DNA of 64,000 bases from Actinophytocola oryzae (GTDB lineage Bacteria > Actinomycetota > Actinomycetes > Mycobacteriales > Pseudonocardiaceae). The position numbers and the translations under genes were made by a program. Every line of letters begins with the position of its first letter. The stretch's first letter is position 1. The notes below the pieces were generated by a model, which saw nothing but the letters and a program-made list of their open reading frames with translations, did no database searches and was not told the origin of the DNA. Below, one piece after another: positions 25,204-33,884 of this stretch. The stretch spans positions 620,001-684,000 of the forward strand of contig NZ_SOCP01000002.1 in the NCBI RefSeq assembly GCF_004364325.1, given 5' to 3'.

Positions 25204-26132
25204 CGCGCGTCCTCGTCGCGGGTGTCGTGAGCGTCCGGCTCTCTCAGCAGGTGCCGGAATTCCCTGTGCCGCTTGTCTCCAACCAGGTCGTCGACGGCGG
25301 GTTGGACGTGCGGCTGGCGGGTGCCGGGTGGTCCGCGGCCACCGTGGCTCGTGCGTTGGGCGCAGACGTCCAGCTCGCTACCTACGTTGGTGCGGATCCG
25401 CTCGGGATGGTAGCCGAGCAGGGACTGCGCGCCCGCGGCTGGTACCACCGCGGAATCCAGGTGTGCGCTGAGCAGCCGCGTGCCCTGGTGCTCTACGACG
25501 CGGCCGGGACCCGATGCGGAACCACGGACCTACGCGCCATGTGGGATCTGCGATATCCCGTGGACGTATTTGGCTCTCTTCTCGACGAGCAGTCCACCGA
25601 CGTGGTCCTGATGGCCAGTGTGGGGTTCACCCGACCACTCATCGCCACCACGCTCGCACGACAGGTGCCCATCGCCACCGACATGCAGTGTGTGATCAGT
25701 GCGGACTACCCGCGCAAACAGGACTGGCTCCATGCGGCGACCATCGTGAGCTGTTCGCATGAGAAGCTGCGCGACGGTCCGATCGAATGGGTCGAGGCCC
25801 TGTGGCACCGTTTCGCGACGCCGATAGTCGTCATCGGATGTGGTGCGGACGGCGCACTGGTCGCCACTTATGAGGATCGCCGGATCTGGCACGTGGGCGC
25901 GCCGACACCACGAGGTGTGCGGTTCGTTGGCGGGGCCGGCGACACCATGCTCGCCGCGTTCGTGCACCAGTATTTCGAACACGGCGATCCGGTCTCCGCA
26001 CTGCGCCACGCCACCCTCGCCGCTGGCTGGCTGGTCGGCGGTGGTCCCGACTACGAGTTCGATCTGTCCGCCGAGAGGCTCGCCACACTCGGTGCGCGTC
26101 ATGGGTTACCGGACGCGCGTCGCGAGCGATGA
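25200..26132 (+). CDS. PfkB-family (ribokinase-like) carbohydrate/nucleoside kinase
   Basis: 310 residues. The first family signature is VRLAGAGWSAATVARALGA (about 37-55) and the second is FVGGAGDTMLAAF with catalytic Asp248 and anion-hole GAGD. The usual ATP-binding VIxxGxxGA strand reads VVIGCGADGALV. The lid region between residues 10 and 35 is short. It should phosphorylate a sugar, nucleoside or related alcohol; the partner GT-like enzyme suggests the product is an activated or transferred glycosyl/glycerol unit. The gene ends 2 nt from the stop of the convergent NB-ARC gene. Confidence 0.88.
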   Translation: MTRVLVAGVVSVRLSQQVPEFPVPLVSNQVVDGGLDVRLAGAGWSAATVARALGADVQLATYVGADPLGMVAEQGLRARGWYHRGIQVCAEQPRALVLYDAAGTRCGTTDLRAMWDLRYPVDVFGSLLDEQSTDVVLMASVGFTRPLIATTLARQVPIATDMQCVISADYPRKQDWLHAATIVSCSHEKLRDGPIEWVEALWHRFATPIVVIGCGADGALVATYEDRRIWHVGAPTPRGVRFVGGAGDTMLAAFVHQYFEHGDPVSALRHATLAAGWLVGGGPDYEFDLSAERLATLGARHGLPDARRER

Positions 26133-26134
26133 CG

Positions 26135-28114
26135 TCAACTACTCGGTCGCATCAACTGAGCTGCCCGGTCCCGATGGGACCGGGCTTGCTCGGCATCACC
26201 CAGTCGATCGTGCACCTGTGCGAGCAGGTCGTGCGTGGTGGCCCGTTCGTGGTCGGCGTCGACTGACACCAGCATGGCCAGCGCCTCCTCGAGCAGTTGG
26301 CGTGCCGCCTCGGTCTCTCCTCGCAGGAGGTGGGCTTGCGCCAGTACGTGTGACGCTCGGGCTGTGTTATACGGGTCGGGCTGCTCCAGCGAACGCAGGA
26401 TCGCCATGGCCTCGTCGAGATGTCCGATCAAGGCCGGAACATCTCGTAGCGCGAGCAACGCCCTACCGAGGTCGATCAGCGCCAAGGCCAGGTCACGATG
26501 CAGGTCCAACGCGCGAATGATCTGGGCGGCCTCGTCGAAGGCGAGTACCGCCTGCTCGTGCTCTCCCAGGCGGGAGTGCAGTCCGCCCAACGTCTTCAGC
26601 CCGCTGGCCAGTCCGCGCCGGTCGCTCCGCTGCCGAGCCCCAGCCAGCAGTTCGTCGATGTGCTGCTGCGCCGAGGTGAACTCGTCAAGCCGTACATAGA
26701 CGCGAGCCAGCCGTTTGCGCATCTCTGTTTCGGCATGCCAGTCCCGCATGTGGACGGCCGCGGTCAGGCCGAGCCGGTTCACCTCGACCGCCTCGCTGTT
26801 GTGCTTGTGCAGGATCAGCAACGGCTGTATGGCATAGGCCAGCTTGTAGGCGATCTCGTACCTGCCCTGTGTCACGGCCGATCGCATCACCGCCGCGAGA
26901 TCCAGGCGGTGTCGTTCCAACCACGCGAGCGCACCGTCGTGGTCGACGACCTCTACGGGAAGGTCGTAAGATCGGCCGAACTCATGTGTGAGTGCCGGCC
27001 TCGCGGGCATCACGATTGCGCTCGCCGCCTGTGCGACGAACAGATGCCACTCACTTACCGTTTGCTCCATGGAGTTCCTGTCCTCCGAACTCACCTCCTG
27101 ACCAACGACCGCGCGTGCGTGCGTCCGCACGAGTTGATGACAGCGGTACCGACCTGGACCGATCTCGTCGAGAACACCTGCGTCCAAGAGCGCGTCAATG
27201 GCCTCGCTCGCCCGGGCCGACCCACAGACCGCCGCGACCAGCTCGCCGGAAAGCAGAACGCCAGGATTGATCCCGACGACGTGATACGCGCCGACTGCCG
27301 AGCTCGGCAGGATCCGGTAGGACAGATCGAAGGTCGCGCGTACGGACAGGTCCTCGTCGAGCGACAACATATCCAATCGGCGGCGCTCATTGTCCAACGC
27401 CGCGACGAAATCGGCGACAGATCGGCGAGGCCGCGATGCGATCAGGGCCGATGCCACAGCCAGGGCGATCGGCAGTCCCTCACACCGGTCGACCAACTGT
27501 TCGCCCGCTGCCCGCTCGGCAGCGAGACGCGCCGCTCCCACGTGATGCTCGACCAACTCGATCGCTGCTGCTGAGTCCAACCGCCCGATCGTCACCACGG
27601 ACGCGCCCTCGGCGAGCAGGCCAACCAGAGGCGATCGGCTCGTGACCACGACCACGCTCGATCCGGAAGAAGGAAGCAGCACGCGAACCTGCCCGGCCGA
27701 GAAGGCATCGTCGAGCAGGACCGCGATCGATCTGCCCGCGGTCACCGAACGGAACAGCCCAACGCGTTCGCTCAACGTCGTCGGCACAATGTCCGCAGGC
27801 ACACCCAGTGCCCGGAGGAACGCGCCGAGAACGTCTTCGGCCGCCACAGGACGACCGGTGGTCTCAGTCAGCACCGCGTACAGAGCACCGTCCGGAAACT
27901 GGTTCAGCACGGCGTCCAGCCAACGCAACGCCAACGCCGACTTACCGACACCCCCGGGACCGTTGATCATCATCAGTCGCGGGGCACGTGCGCCGCCCGG
28001 CCGCACTTCATCCAGTTGGGACAGTTCCTCCGTCCGATTGGCGAAATGTACCGGAGGAGCCGGCAACTGCTGAGGGATGACGGCCGCGCCGGCTCCCGCT
28101 GGTTTCCACGTCAA
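26135..28114 (-). CDS. NB-ARC/TPR signalling protein without a DNA-binding domain
   Basis: 659 residues from TTG 28114 (a slightly different start is possible). Walker A GPGGVGKSA at about 52-60, Walker B IAVLLDDAFS, TSRSPLVG and GLPIALAVASALI define the STAND ATPase; residues 400-650 are TPR repeats. Unlike the SARP protein at 20535 there is no N-terminal winged helix or BTAD, so it must act through partners. It is convergent with the PfkB kinase gene and may modulate the cassette or the SARP regulator. Confidence 0.88.
   Translation of the reverse strand: MTWKPAGAGAAVIPQQLPAPPVHFANRTEELSQLDEVRPGGARAPRLMMINGPGGVGKSALALRWLDAVLNQFPDGALYAVLTETTGRPVAAEDVLGAFLRALGVPADIVPTTLSERVGLFRSVTAGRSIAVLLDDAFSAGQVRVLLPSSGSSVVVVTSRSPLVGLLAEGASVVTIGRLDSAAAIELVEHHVGAARLAAERAAGEQLVDRCEGLPIALAVASALIASRPRRSVADFVAALDNERRRLDMLSLDEDLSVRATFDLSYRILPSSAVGAYHVVGINPGVLLSGELVAAVCGSARASEAIDALLDAGVLDEIGPGRYRCHQLVRTHARAVVGQEVSSEDRNSMEQTVSEWHLFVAQAASAIVMPARPALTHEFGRSYDLPVEVVDHDGALAWLERHRLDLAAVMRSAVTQGRYEIAYKLAYAIQPLLILHKHNSEAVEVNRLGLTAAVHMRDWHAETEMRKRLARVYVRLDEFTSAQQHIDELLAGARQRSDRRGLASGLKTLGGLHSRLGEHEQAVLAFDEAAQIIRALDLHRDLALALIDLGRALLALRDVPALIGHLDEAMAILRSLEQPDPYNTARASHVLAQAHLLRGETEAARQLLEEALAMLVSVDADHERATTHDLLAQVHDRLGDAEQARSHRDRAAQLMRPSS
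26164..26184 (+). terminator. Hairpin terminator of the GT-PfkB cassette
   Basis: CCCGGTCCC-GAT-GGGACCGGG, a perfect 9-bp stem with a 3-nt loop followed by CTTGCT, starting 32 nt after the PfkB stop. It lies inside the 3' coding end of the convergent NB-ARC gene, so the codons there double as terminator. Confidence 0.6.
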
Positions 28115-28582
28115 GTCGCTGCCCCCATCCCCACACGGAACTTTCCATTGTACGTTGTGTGGGTGTCACTTTCTGTAACGTTGTACTGCCACGCTAAGCC
28201 ATCGAGAAGTCAGCCGCGTGCGTCGTCCCACGTCCGGGTGACCCGCTGATCGTTTGCGTGACAGGATCGCCTACTGGAATGAGCTGCGGACCTGGTGAGT
28301 AAGCGTGTGATCAAGAATTGGCAGGCAATTCGTTTCCGGGTGTCAGCCCAGGCAACCTGCCGTCTTCAATGTTGAGTGCATGACGGTGCGTGGTTGCGGG
28401 AACCCATGTGGACGATTATCGACAGAAACTCCACAGCGGACACAAGGCCGACTCTCGTCGGCGCCGACCCACGTCCGTTCGCGTTGACAGGATATACCGC
28501 GTTGTGCGGACACTGGCCACTCGAAACCTCCATCCGGTCCCTGGCCGCTTCCCCGGCCGCTCCGGTAACGGGAGCGGCGTGA
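28115..28582. other. Gene-free interval between NB-ARC and DHFR-like genes
   Basis: About 470 bases with lower GC than the surroundings and no convincing reading frame on either strand. The left end must carry the promoter of the minus-strand NB-ARC gene. I saw no clear repeat, tRNA or hairpin. Confidence 0.5.
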
Positions 28583-29146
28583 TCACGCCGCCTTCCGGTA
28601 GCGCAGGAGCGCGGCCGGGCCCCGCTGTTCGACGGCGCTGAGCCGTAGGTCCGTGGGCGGGGTGTGGTCGGAGAAGAGGCGCTGTCCCGTGCCGAACACG
28701 GAGGGGAACACCAGGAGGCGGTACTCGTCGACCAGGTCGTGGCCGGCCAGTTCGTGGACGACGCTGATGCTGCCGGTGACGATGACGTCCTGCTCGGCCT
28801 TGCGGCGGCGGACGGTCGTGACCAGGTCGTCCTCGAGCAGTGACGAGTTCTGCCAGTCGTCGACGCTGGTCAGCGAGTGGGACGCGACCAGTTTGGGGAT
28901 GTTGTTCATCCTCGTGGAGAACTCGTCGGTGCGGGTGGGCCAGATCTTCGCGAACAGCTCCCAGGTCGTGCGGCCCAGCAGCATGACGCCGGTGTCGAGC
29001 AGCGGCCCGAGCAGGAACTTGTCGCCCGCCACCGCCTCGGGGCCGTGGCGGAACGCCCAGCCGCCGTTGGGTGTTCCGCCGGATCCGTCCGGATCCTCGA
29101 TGACGCCGTCCAGCGTGACGAACTCGATGACGGTCAGGTCGCTCAT
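28583..29146 (-). CDS. Dihydrofolate reductase family protein (RibD C-terminal domain)
   Basis: 187 residues from ATG 29146. It has the reductase pattern FVTLDGVIEDPDG at the N-terminus, LLGRTTWELFAKIWP, KLVASHSL, VTGSISVVHEL (NADPH loop) and LVDEYRLLVFPSVFGTGQRLF. Members of this group are NADPH-binding reductases of unknown physiological substrate, not true DHFRs. It is divergent from an ECF sigma gene (84 bp between starts), an arrangement in which the sigma factor commonly drives the partner. Confidence 0.9.
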   Translation of the reverse strand: MSDLTVIEFVTLDGVIEDPDGSGGTPNGGWAFRHGPEAVAGDKFLLGPLLDTGVMLLGRTTWELFAKIWPTRTDEFSTRMNNIPKLVASHSLTSVDDWQNSSLLEDDLVTTVRRRKAEQDVIVTGSISVVHELAGHDLVDEYRLLVFPSVFGTGQRLFSDHTPPTDLRLSAVEQRGPAALLRYRKAA

Positions 29147-29230
29147 GTCCCACTCCTCGTTCGGTGTGTCCTGGCCGGCCGGGTGGCTCGGTGTCGGTAC
29201 ATACCGGCGAGTGCCCTCATACTCATCGCG

Positions 29231-30196
29231 ATGACCACCATCGATTTCGAGACACGCGTCGAGCGGCACCGCCGGGAGCTGCTGGCCTACTGCTACCGGA
29301 TGCTCGGGTCCGTTAACGAGGCCGAGGACCTGGTGCAGGAGACGATGCTGCGGGCGTGGAAGGCACGCGACCGCTACGACGAGCGCAAGGCCTCCGTCCG
29401 GACCTGGCTGTACCGCATCGCGACGAACGTGTGCCTGACCGCGCTGGAGGGGAAGGCGCGCCGCCCGCTTCCGTCCGGGCTCGGCGCGCCCAGCACCGAT
29501 CCGGACACGCCGCTGCTGCCGGCCTTCGACGTGCCGTGGCTCCAACCCTTCCCCGACGCCCGGTTCCGCGACGGCGACGATCCGGCGGCGCGGGTCGTGA
29601 GACGTGACAGCATGCGACTGGCTCTGGTCGCGGCCATGCAGCTGCTGCCGCCTCGACAGCGCGCGATCTGGGTGCTGCGCGAGGTTCTGGAGTTCAGTGC
29701 CGCCGAGGTTGCCGGGCTGCTCGACACGTCGGTAGCCTCGGTGAACAGCGCTCTGCAACGGGCGCGGGCCGGGTTGGCCGGCGCCGCGGTCGTGGAGGAC
29801 GAACTCGGCCAACCGGACGATCCGGCCGTTCACGAGGCCGTGGCCGCCTACGTGCGTGCCTTCGAGGCCGCTGACGTGGCGGGCCTGGTCGAGCTGCTCA
29901 CCGAGGACGCGGTCCTTGAGATGCCGCCGGTGCCACTGTGGTACCTCGGCCGCGACGACTACGCCGCGTTCATCCGCAGGGTGTTCGCGATGCGCGGCGT
30001 CGGCTGGCGCATGATCCCGACCGGGGCCAACGGCCAACCGGCGGTGGCTGCCTACGCGCCGAACCCCGAGGGTGGGCACCAGTTGCACACGTTGCAGGTG
30101 TTCACCGTCACCAGCGGGGGAAAGGTCTCGCACACCGTCGTTTTCCAGGACCCGGCGGTCTTCGCGGCCTTCGACCTGCCGGCGGTCCTCGACTGA
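29231..30196 (+). CDS. ECF-type RNA polymerase sigma factor with C-terminal SnoaL-like domain (SigG/TIGR02960-like)
   Basis: 321 residues. Region 2 is HRRELLAYCYRMLGSVNEAEDLVQETMLRAWK, region 4 is LPPRQRAIWVLREVLEFSAAEVAGLLDTSVASVNSALQRAR. After residue 200 there is an NTF2/SnoaL-like domain (VAAYVRAFEAADVAGLVELLTEDAVLEMPP). Such sigma factors have no separate anti-sigma factor; the C-terminal domain modulates activity. The likely target is its divergent DHFR-like neighbour and possibly itself. Confidence 0.92.
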   Translation: MTTIDFETRVERHRRELLAYCYRMLGSVNEAEDLVQETMLRAWKARDRYDERKASVRTWLYRIATNVCLTALEGKARRPLPSGLGAPSTDPDTPLLPAFDVPWLQPFPDARFRDGDDPAARVVRRDSMRLALVAAMQLLPPRQRAIWVLREVLEFSAAEVAGLLDTSVASVNSALQRARAGLAGAAVVEDELGQPDDPAVHEAVAAYVRAFEAADVAGLVELLTEDAVLEMPPVPLWYLGRDDYAAFIRRVFAMRGVGWRMIPTGANGQPAVAAYAPNPEGGHQLHTLQVFTVTSGGKVSHTVVFQDPAVFAAFDLPAVLD

Positions 30197-30216
30197 TCGA
30201 ACGCACCCCGCTCGGT

Positions 30217-30693
30217 TCAGGTAGCCGGGGACTGACACACACGTCTGGCGATCTCCGCGTCCAGTGGGCTCATGTCCTCGCTCACTGGACGCGCCGGCGG
30301 CCACCACTGAAAGTCGAGTGCCTCGTCGTTCGTGGTGAGCGACGGCGAAACCGGGAGCCGAACCCGGTAGATGGCAAGGAGTTCGCGGCGCACCGGCTTG
30401 GTGAGGACGAACTCGGCCACGGCCGCGAAGGTCAGTGTGACGTCGTCGATCCCTGTCTCCTCGCGGAGTTCTCGTACGGCGGTCTGCCGTGCGGTCTCAC
30501 CGGGCTCGCGTTGTCCGCCTGGCAACTCCCACTGCCGTCGCCAGCGGTCGAACATCATGAGGACAGCGTCGTCGTGCGTGACGACCACCAGGGACGCGGG
30601 TACCGCGGCCAGAGGGTTCAGCTCCTGCTCGTCGGCCACTCGGAAGTCGACCAGCGCGTTCCCGGCGTTGTCGCGAATCGGCAGAGTGGCCAC
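30217..30693 (-). CDS. Nudix hydrolase
   Basis: 158 residues. The Nudix box [24 protein letters not shown] fits GX5EX7REUXEEXGU exactly (key residues Gly, Glu, Arg-Glu and Glu-Glu present). The N-terminal strand [25 protein letters not shown] precedes it. It would hydrolyse a nucleoside diphosphate linked to another group; substrate undefined. It is convergent with the sigma factor gene and stands alone. Confidence 0.92.
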   Translation of the reverse strand: MATLPIRDNAGNALVDFRVADEQELNPLAAVPASLVVVTHDDAVLMMFDRWRRQWELPGGQREPGETARQTAVRELREETGIDDVTLTFAAVAEFVLTKPVRRELLAIYRVRLPVSPSLTTNDEALDFQWWPPARPVSEDMSPLDAEIARRVCQSPAT

Positions 30694-30783
30694 AACGTCC
30701 AGTCAACCGCACGGATCCGACACGGTCGAGGACCTGTCCTGTGCTGGGTGAACAGGTGTGACCGGTGTATCGAGAGTAATTCA

Positions 30784-30797
30784 TGTTCTCGCTAACA
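30784..30797. promoter_or_regulatory. LacI-type operator, distal copy (TGTTCTCGCTAACA)
   Basis: Differs from the proximal copy at two or three positions while keeping TGTT-N6-AACA with central CG, the consensus of LacI-family operators in actinomycetes. It lies 64 bp upstream of the -35 element of the pectinesterase gene, suitable for looping with the proximal site. Confidence 0.55.
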
Positions 30798-30847
30798 TGA
30801 TCTTTGTCTTGGTCTTTCGACTGAACAATTTAAGCTGTGCAGTGCTG

Positions 30848-30876
30848 TTGACACTCGGACAACAACCTGCCATAAC
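30848..30876 (+). promoter_or_regulatory. Vegetative-type promoter of the pectin-degradation genes
   Basis: TTGACA at 30848-30853 and CATAAC at 30871-30876 with 17-bp spacing. The proximal LacI-type operator starts 15 bp after the -10, where it would block initiation. Confidence 0.55.
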
Positions 30877-30891
30877 AGGTGAAGGAGATGT

Positions 30892-30905
30892 TGTTAGCGA
30901 TAACA
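30892..30905. promoter_or_regulatory. LacI-type operator, proximal copy (TGTTAGCGATAACA)
   Basis: Near-perfect palindrome with CG centre and one mismatch, immediately downstream of the promoter and 33 nt before the pectinesterase ATG. Predicts repression by a LacI-family regulator (not encoded in the window) relieved by a pectin-derived sugar. Confidence 0.65.
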
Positions 30906-30937
30906 TCGCGATCTGTCCTCAACGAGGAGGACCTCTC

Positions 30938-32371
30938 ATGAGACCAGTGGGTTCGACGGTGCTCGGCCGCGTGGTCCGGGCGTTGGCAGTGCTGGCGATG
31001 GCGGGCTCGGCAGCCGTCTCGGTGTCCGCGCCGGCCCAGGCGGCGGTGCCGGTCAACGGCACGACCTACCAGGTGAGCGTCACCAACAGTGGTAAGTGCC
31101 TGGACGTCACGGCGGGGTCGGCTGACAACGGTGGTCTGGTGCAGCAGTGGAGTTGTTCCGGCGACACGTGGCAACAGTTCACCCTCGGCGCTTCCGGCGG
31201 CTACCGGACGCTGACCAACGTCAACAGTGGTAAGTGTCTCGACATCCCTTATGGGACAACTGAATCTGGTGTGCAGTTGCAGCAGTGGACCTGTAGTGGG
31301 TCCACGTATCAGCAGTGGCGGCTGGTCGCGTCGGGAGCTGGTACGTATCAGCTGGTCAACGTGGCCAGTGGGTTGTGTCTGGCGAACCAGAACGCGTCGT
31401 CGGGTTCCGGTGTGCCGATCGTGCAGGAGGCGTGTACGGCGAACACCAACAAGCAGTGGCTGTTCACCCCGGTGTCGACGGCGACACCGACGGTCGCTGC
31501 GGACGGCACCGGTCAGTACCGCACGGTGCAGGCGGCGATCGACGCCGTGCCGGCCAACAACGCGAGCCGGGCCACCATCACGATCAAGGCGGGCACCTAC
31601 CGCGAGATCGTGACCGTGCCCGCGAACAAGCCGTTGATCACGTTGCAGGGCCTCGGCAGCGGCCCGTCGCAGGTGGTGATCGTGAACAACCACTCGGCCT
31701 ACACGCACGGCACGTCCGGCAGCGCGACCGCGTTCGTGTACGGCCGTGACTTCGTGGCGACGAACCTGACGATCTCCAACGACCTCGACGAGAACTCGGT
31801 GCCGAGCGGCCAGCAGGCGGTGGCACTGCACCTGAACGCGGACCGCGCGGTGCTGCGCAACGTCCGGCTGCTCGGCGACCAGGACACGTTCCTCGTCAAC
31901 GACTCGACCCGCGCCTACGTCACCGGCTCCTACGTCGAGGGGACCGTGGACTTCGTCTTCGGCGGTGGCACGATCGTGTTCGACGGCTGCGACGTGTACG
32001 AGAAGCGGTCGACCGGCGGCCCGATCACGGCGGCGAGTACCGCGGCGACGAAGACGTACGGCTTCCTGTTCTACAGGTCGCACGTCCGCGGCGCGGCGGC
32101 GGCCGGTACCACCAACCTCGGCAGGCCGTGGCGGCCGGACGCGCAGGTGTTGTACCGGGAGTCCACACTGGACGCCGTCGTCAGGACGTCGCAGCCGTGG
32201 ACGGACATGTCGGGGAACCTGTGGCAGAACGCCAGGTTCCTCGAGTACCGCAACACCGGCGCCGGCTCCGGCACGGGCACGAACCGTCCGCAGCTGGCCG
32301 ACTCGCAGGCCGCGAACTACACCCCGCAGAAGTACCTCGCCGGCACCGACGGCTGGAACCCCGTCGGCTGA
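30938..32371 (+). CDS. Secreted pectinesterase (CE8) with N-terminal RICIN domain
   Basis: 477 residues, start supported by GAGGAGG. A Sec signal peptide covers residues 1-35 (ends APAQA). Residues 40-178 are a ricin-type beta-trefoil with QQW motifs at WSC.., LQQWTCSGST and NKQW. Residues 185-477 are the pectin methylesterase beta-helix with GQYRTVQAAIDAVP, Gln293 (GQQAVALH), GDQDTF, GTVDFVFGG with the catalytic Asp338 and NLGRPWRP with Arg396. It demethylates extracellular pectin, preparing it for the lyase encoded next. Domain order RICIN-catalytic is the reverse of most actinomycete enzymes, where RICIN is C-terminal. Confidence 0.93.
   Translation: MRPVGSTVLGRVVRALAVLAMAGSAAVSVSAPAQAAVPVNGTTYQVSVTNSGKCLDVTAGSADNGGLVQQWSCSGDTWQQFTLGASGGYRTLTNVNSGKCLDIPYGTTESGVQLQQWTCSGSTYQQWRLVASGAGTYQLVNVASGLCLANQNASSGSGVPIVQEACTANTNKQWLFTPVSTATPTVAADGTGQYRTVQAAIDAVPANNASRATITIKAGTYREIVTVPANKPLITLQGLGSGPSQVVIVNNHSAYTHGTSGSATAFVYGRDFVATNLTISNDLDENSVPSGQQAVALHLNADRAVLRNVRLLGDQDTFLVNDSTRAYVTGSYVEGTVDFVFGGGTIVFDGCDVYEKRSTGGPITAASTAATKTYGFLFYRSHVRGAAAAGTTNLGRPWRPDAQVLYRESTLDAVVRTSQPWTDMSGNLWQNARFLEYRNTGAGSGTGTNRPQLADSQAANYTPQKYLAGTDGWNPVG
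31262..31472 (+). repeat. 211-bp block identical to 32699-32909 (RICIN domain copy 1)
   Basis: The 3' part of the RICIN coding region is identical base for base in the two neighbouring genes, including unusual third positions (TGT, AGT, GGG, TAT). A second identical 75-bp block pairs 31091-31165 with 32528-32602. Between blocks the genes differ silently, which points to recent gene conversion rather than only shared ancestry. Confidence 0.9.
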
Positions 32372-32389
32372 CACGGAAGGACGAATCCC

Positions 32390-33823
32390 ATGCGCTCCAA
32401 GAGATCAGTGGCTCACGTCTTCTGCGCTCTGGCCCTCGCCGCGGCCGCGGCGGTCGTCGCGGTGCCGACCGCGAGCGCCGCCGTGCCCTCGGTCGGCGCC
32501 ACCTACCAGATCAGCGTGACGAACAGCGGTAAGTGCCTGGACGTCACGGCGGGGTCGGCTGACAACGGTGGTCTGGTGCAGCAGTGGAGTTGTTCCGGCG
32601 ACGCCTGGCAGCGCTTCACCCTCGGCGCCGCGGGCTCGTACCACACGCTCACCAACGTCAACAGTGGCAAGTGCCTCGACATCCCCTACGGCACAACGGA
32701 ATCTGGTGTGCAGTTGCAGCAGTGGACCTGTAGTGGGTCCACGTATCAGCAGTGGCGGCTGGTCGCGTCGGGAGCTGGTACGTATCAGCTGGTCAACGTG
32801 GCCAGTGGGTTGTGTCTGGCGAACCAGAACGCGTCGTCGGGTTCCGGTGTGCCGATCGTGCAGGAGGCGTGTACGGCGAACACCAACAAGCAGTGGCTGT
32901 TCACCCCGGCAGGCAGGACGTGGTCGAACGCCGCGGACGGCTTCGCGGGCACCAGCGGCATGGGTGACACCACGACCACCGGCGGTGCGGCAGGCGCCAC
33001 GGTCACGGTGACCAACTACGCCGACCTGGTCCGGTACGCGACCGCGAGCGAACCGTACGTGATCCGGGTCGGCGCCGCGGTCACCGTCACGCCGTACGGC
33101 ACCGAGATCCGCGTCCAGTCGAACAAGACGATCATCGGCGTCGGCACCGGCGGGCACATCGTCAACGGCGGGTTCTTCCTGGCCGGTGGCGTGCACAACG
33201 TGATCATCCGCAACCTCACGATCCGCGACACCCGGATGGCCTCCGACGACCCGGACGACAAGGACTTCGACTACGACGGCATCCAGATGGACACCGCGCA
33301 CCACGTGTGGATCGACCACAACACCATCGTGCGCATGAACGACGGCCTCATCGACAGCAGGCTCGACACCACGTACCTGACCGTGTCGTGGAACGTGCTG
33401 GCGGAGAACAACAAGGCCTTCGGCATCGGCTGGACGAGCAACGTGACGTCGCGGATGACCATCCACCACAACTGGATCCACGACAACAACCAGCGCAACC
33501 CCAGCACGGACAACGTCGCGTACGCGCACCTCTACAACAACTACCTGCAGAACATCACGTCCTACGGCAACTACGCCCGAGGCGCGACGAAGATGGTCCT
33601 GGAGAACAGCTACTTCGACAACGTGAAGGACCCCTACTACCGCGACGACGCCGCGCAGCTGCGGCAGTCCGGCAGCATCGTCGTCAACTCGACCGGTCAA
33701 CAGGAGACGGGCGGCTCGGCCTTCACCCCGAGCACGTACTACGCCTACACCCTCGACCCGGCCACGAACGTCCCATCCCTCCTGCGCACCTACGCCGGAC
33801 CGCAGGCCAACATCGGCGCCTGA
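32390..33823 (+). CDS. Secreted pectate lyase (PL1) with N-terminal RICIN domain
   Basis: 477 residues, 18 nt after the pectinesterase stop with AAGGACG as ribosome site. Signal peptide 1-30 (ends TASA). RICIN domain 35-175 almost identical to the one in the preceding protein. The PL1 beta-helix follows: NKTIIGVGTGGHIVNGGF, NVIIRNLTIRD, the calcium-site block DFDYDGIQMDTAHHVWIDHNTI, DGLIDSR and VSWNVL. It cleaves de-esterified polygalacturonate by beta-elimination outside the cell. Shares the LacI-type control of the upstream gene. Confidence 0.93.
   Translation: MRSKRSVAHVFCALALAAAAAVVAVPTASAAVPSVGATYQISVTNSGKCLDVTAGSADNGGLVQQWSCSGDAWQRFTLGAAGSYHTLTNVNSGKCLDIPYGTTESGVQLQQWTCSGSTYQQWRLVASGAGTYQLVNVASGLCLANQNASSGSGVPIVQEACTANTNKQWLFTPAGRTWSNAADGFAGTSGMGDTTTTGGAAGATVTVTNYADLVRYATASEPYVIRVGAAVTVTPYGTEIRVQSNKTIIGVGTGGHIVNGGFFLAGGVHNVIIRNLTIRDTRMASDDPDDKDFDYDGIQMDTAHHVWIDHNTIVRMNDGLIDSRLDTTYLTVSWNVLAENNKAFGIGWTSNVTSRMTIHHNWIHDNNQRNPSTDNVAYAHLYNNYLQNITSYGNYARGATKMVLENSYFDNVKDPYYRDDAAQLRQSGSIVVNSTGQQETGGSAFTPSTYYAYTLDPATNVPSLLRTYAGPQANIGA
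32699..32909 (+). repeat. 211-bp block identical to 31262-31472 (RICIN domain copy 2)
   Basis: Second copy of the identical segment, in the pectate lyase gene. Identity breaks exactly after the codons for FTP, at the end of the RICIN domain. Recombination between the two direct copies would fuse the genes and delete about 1.4 kb. Confidence 0.9.
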
Positions 33824-33830
33824 CCGGACA

Positions 33831-33877
33831 GTCACCCCTCGGCCGTCGTCCTTTTCGGACACTGTCCGAGGGGTGAC
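33831..33877. terminator. Bidirectional hairpin terminator
   Basis: Perfect 12-bp arms GTCACCCCTCGG (33831-33842) and CCGAGGGGTGAC (33866-33877), with a second small stem GTCC/GGAC in the loop. It lies between the convergent pectate lyase and SMP-30 genes and can serve both. Confidence 0.75.
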
Positions 33878-33884
33878 GGCCGCG

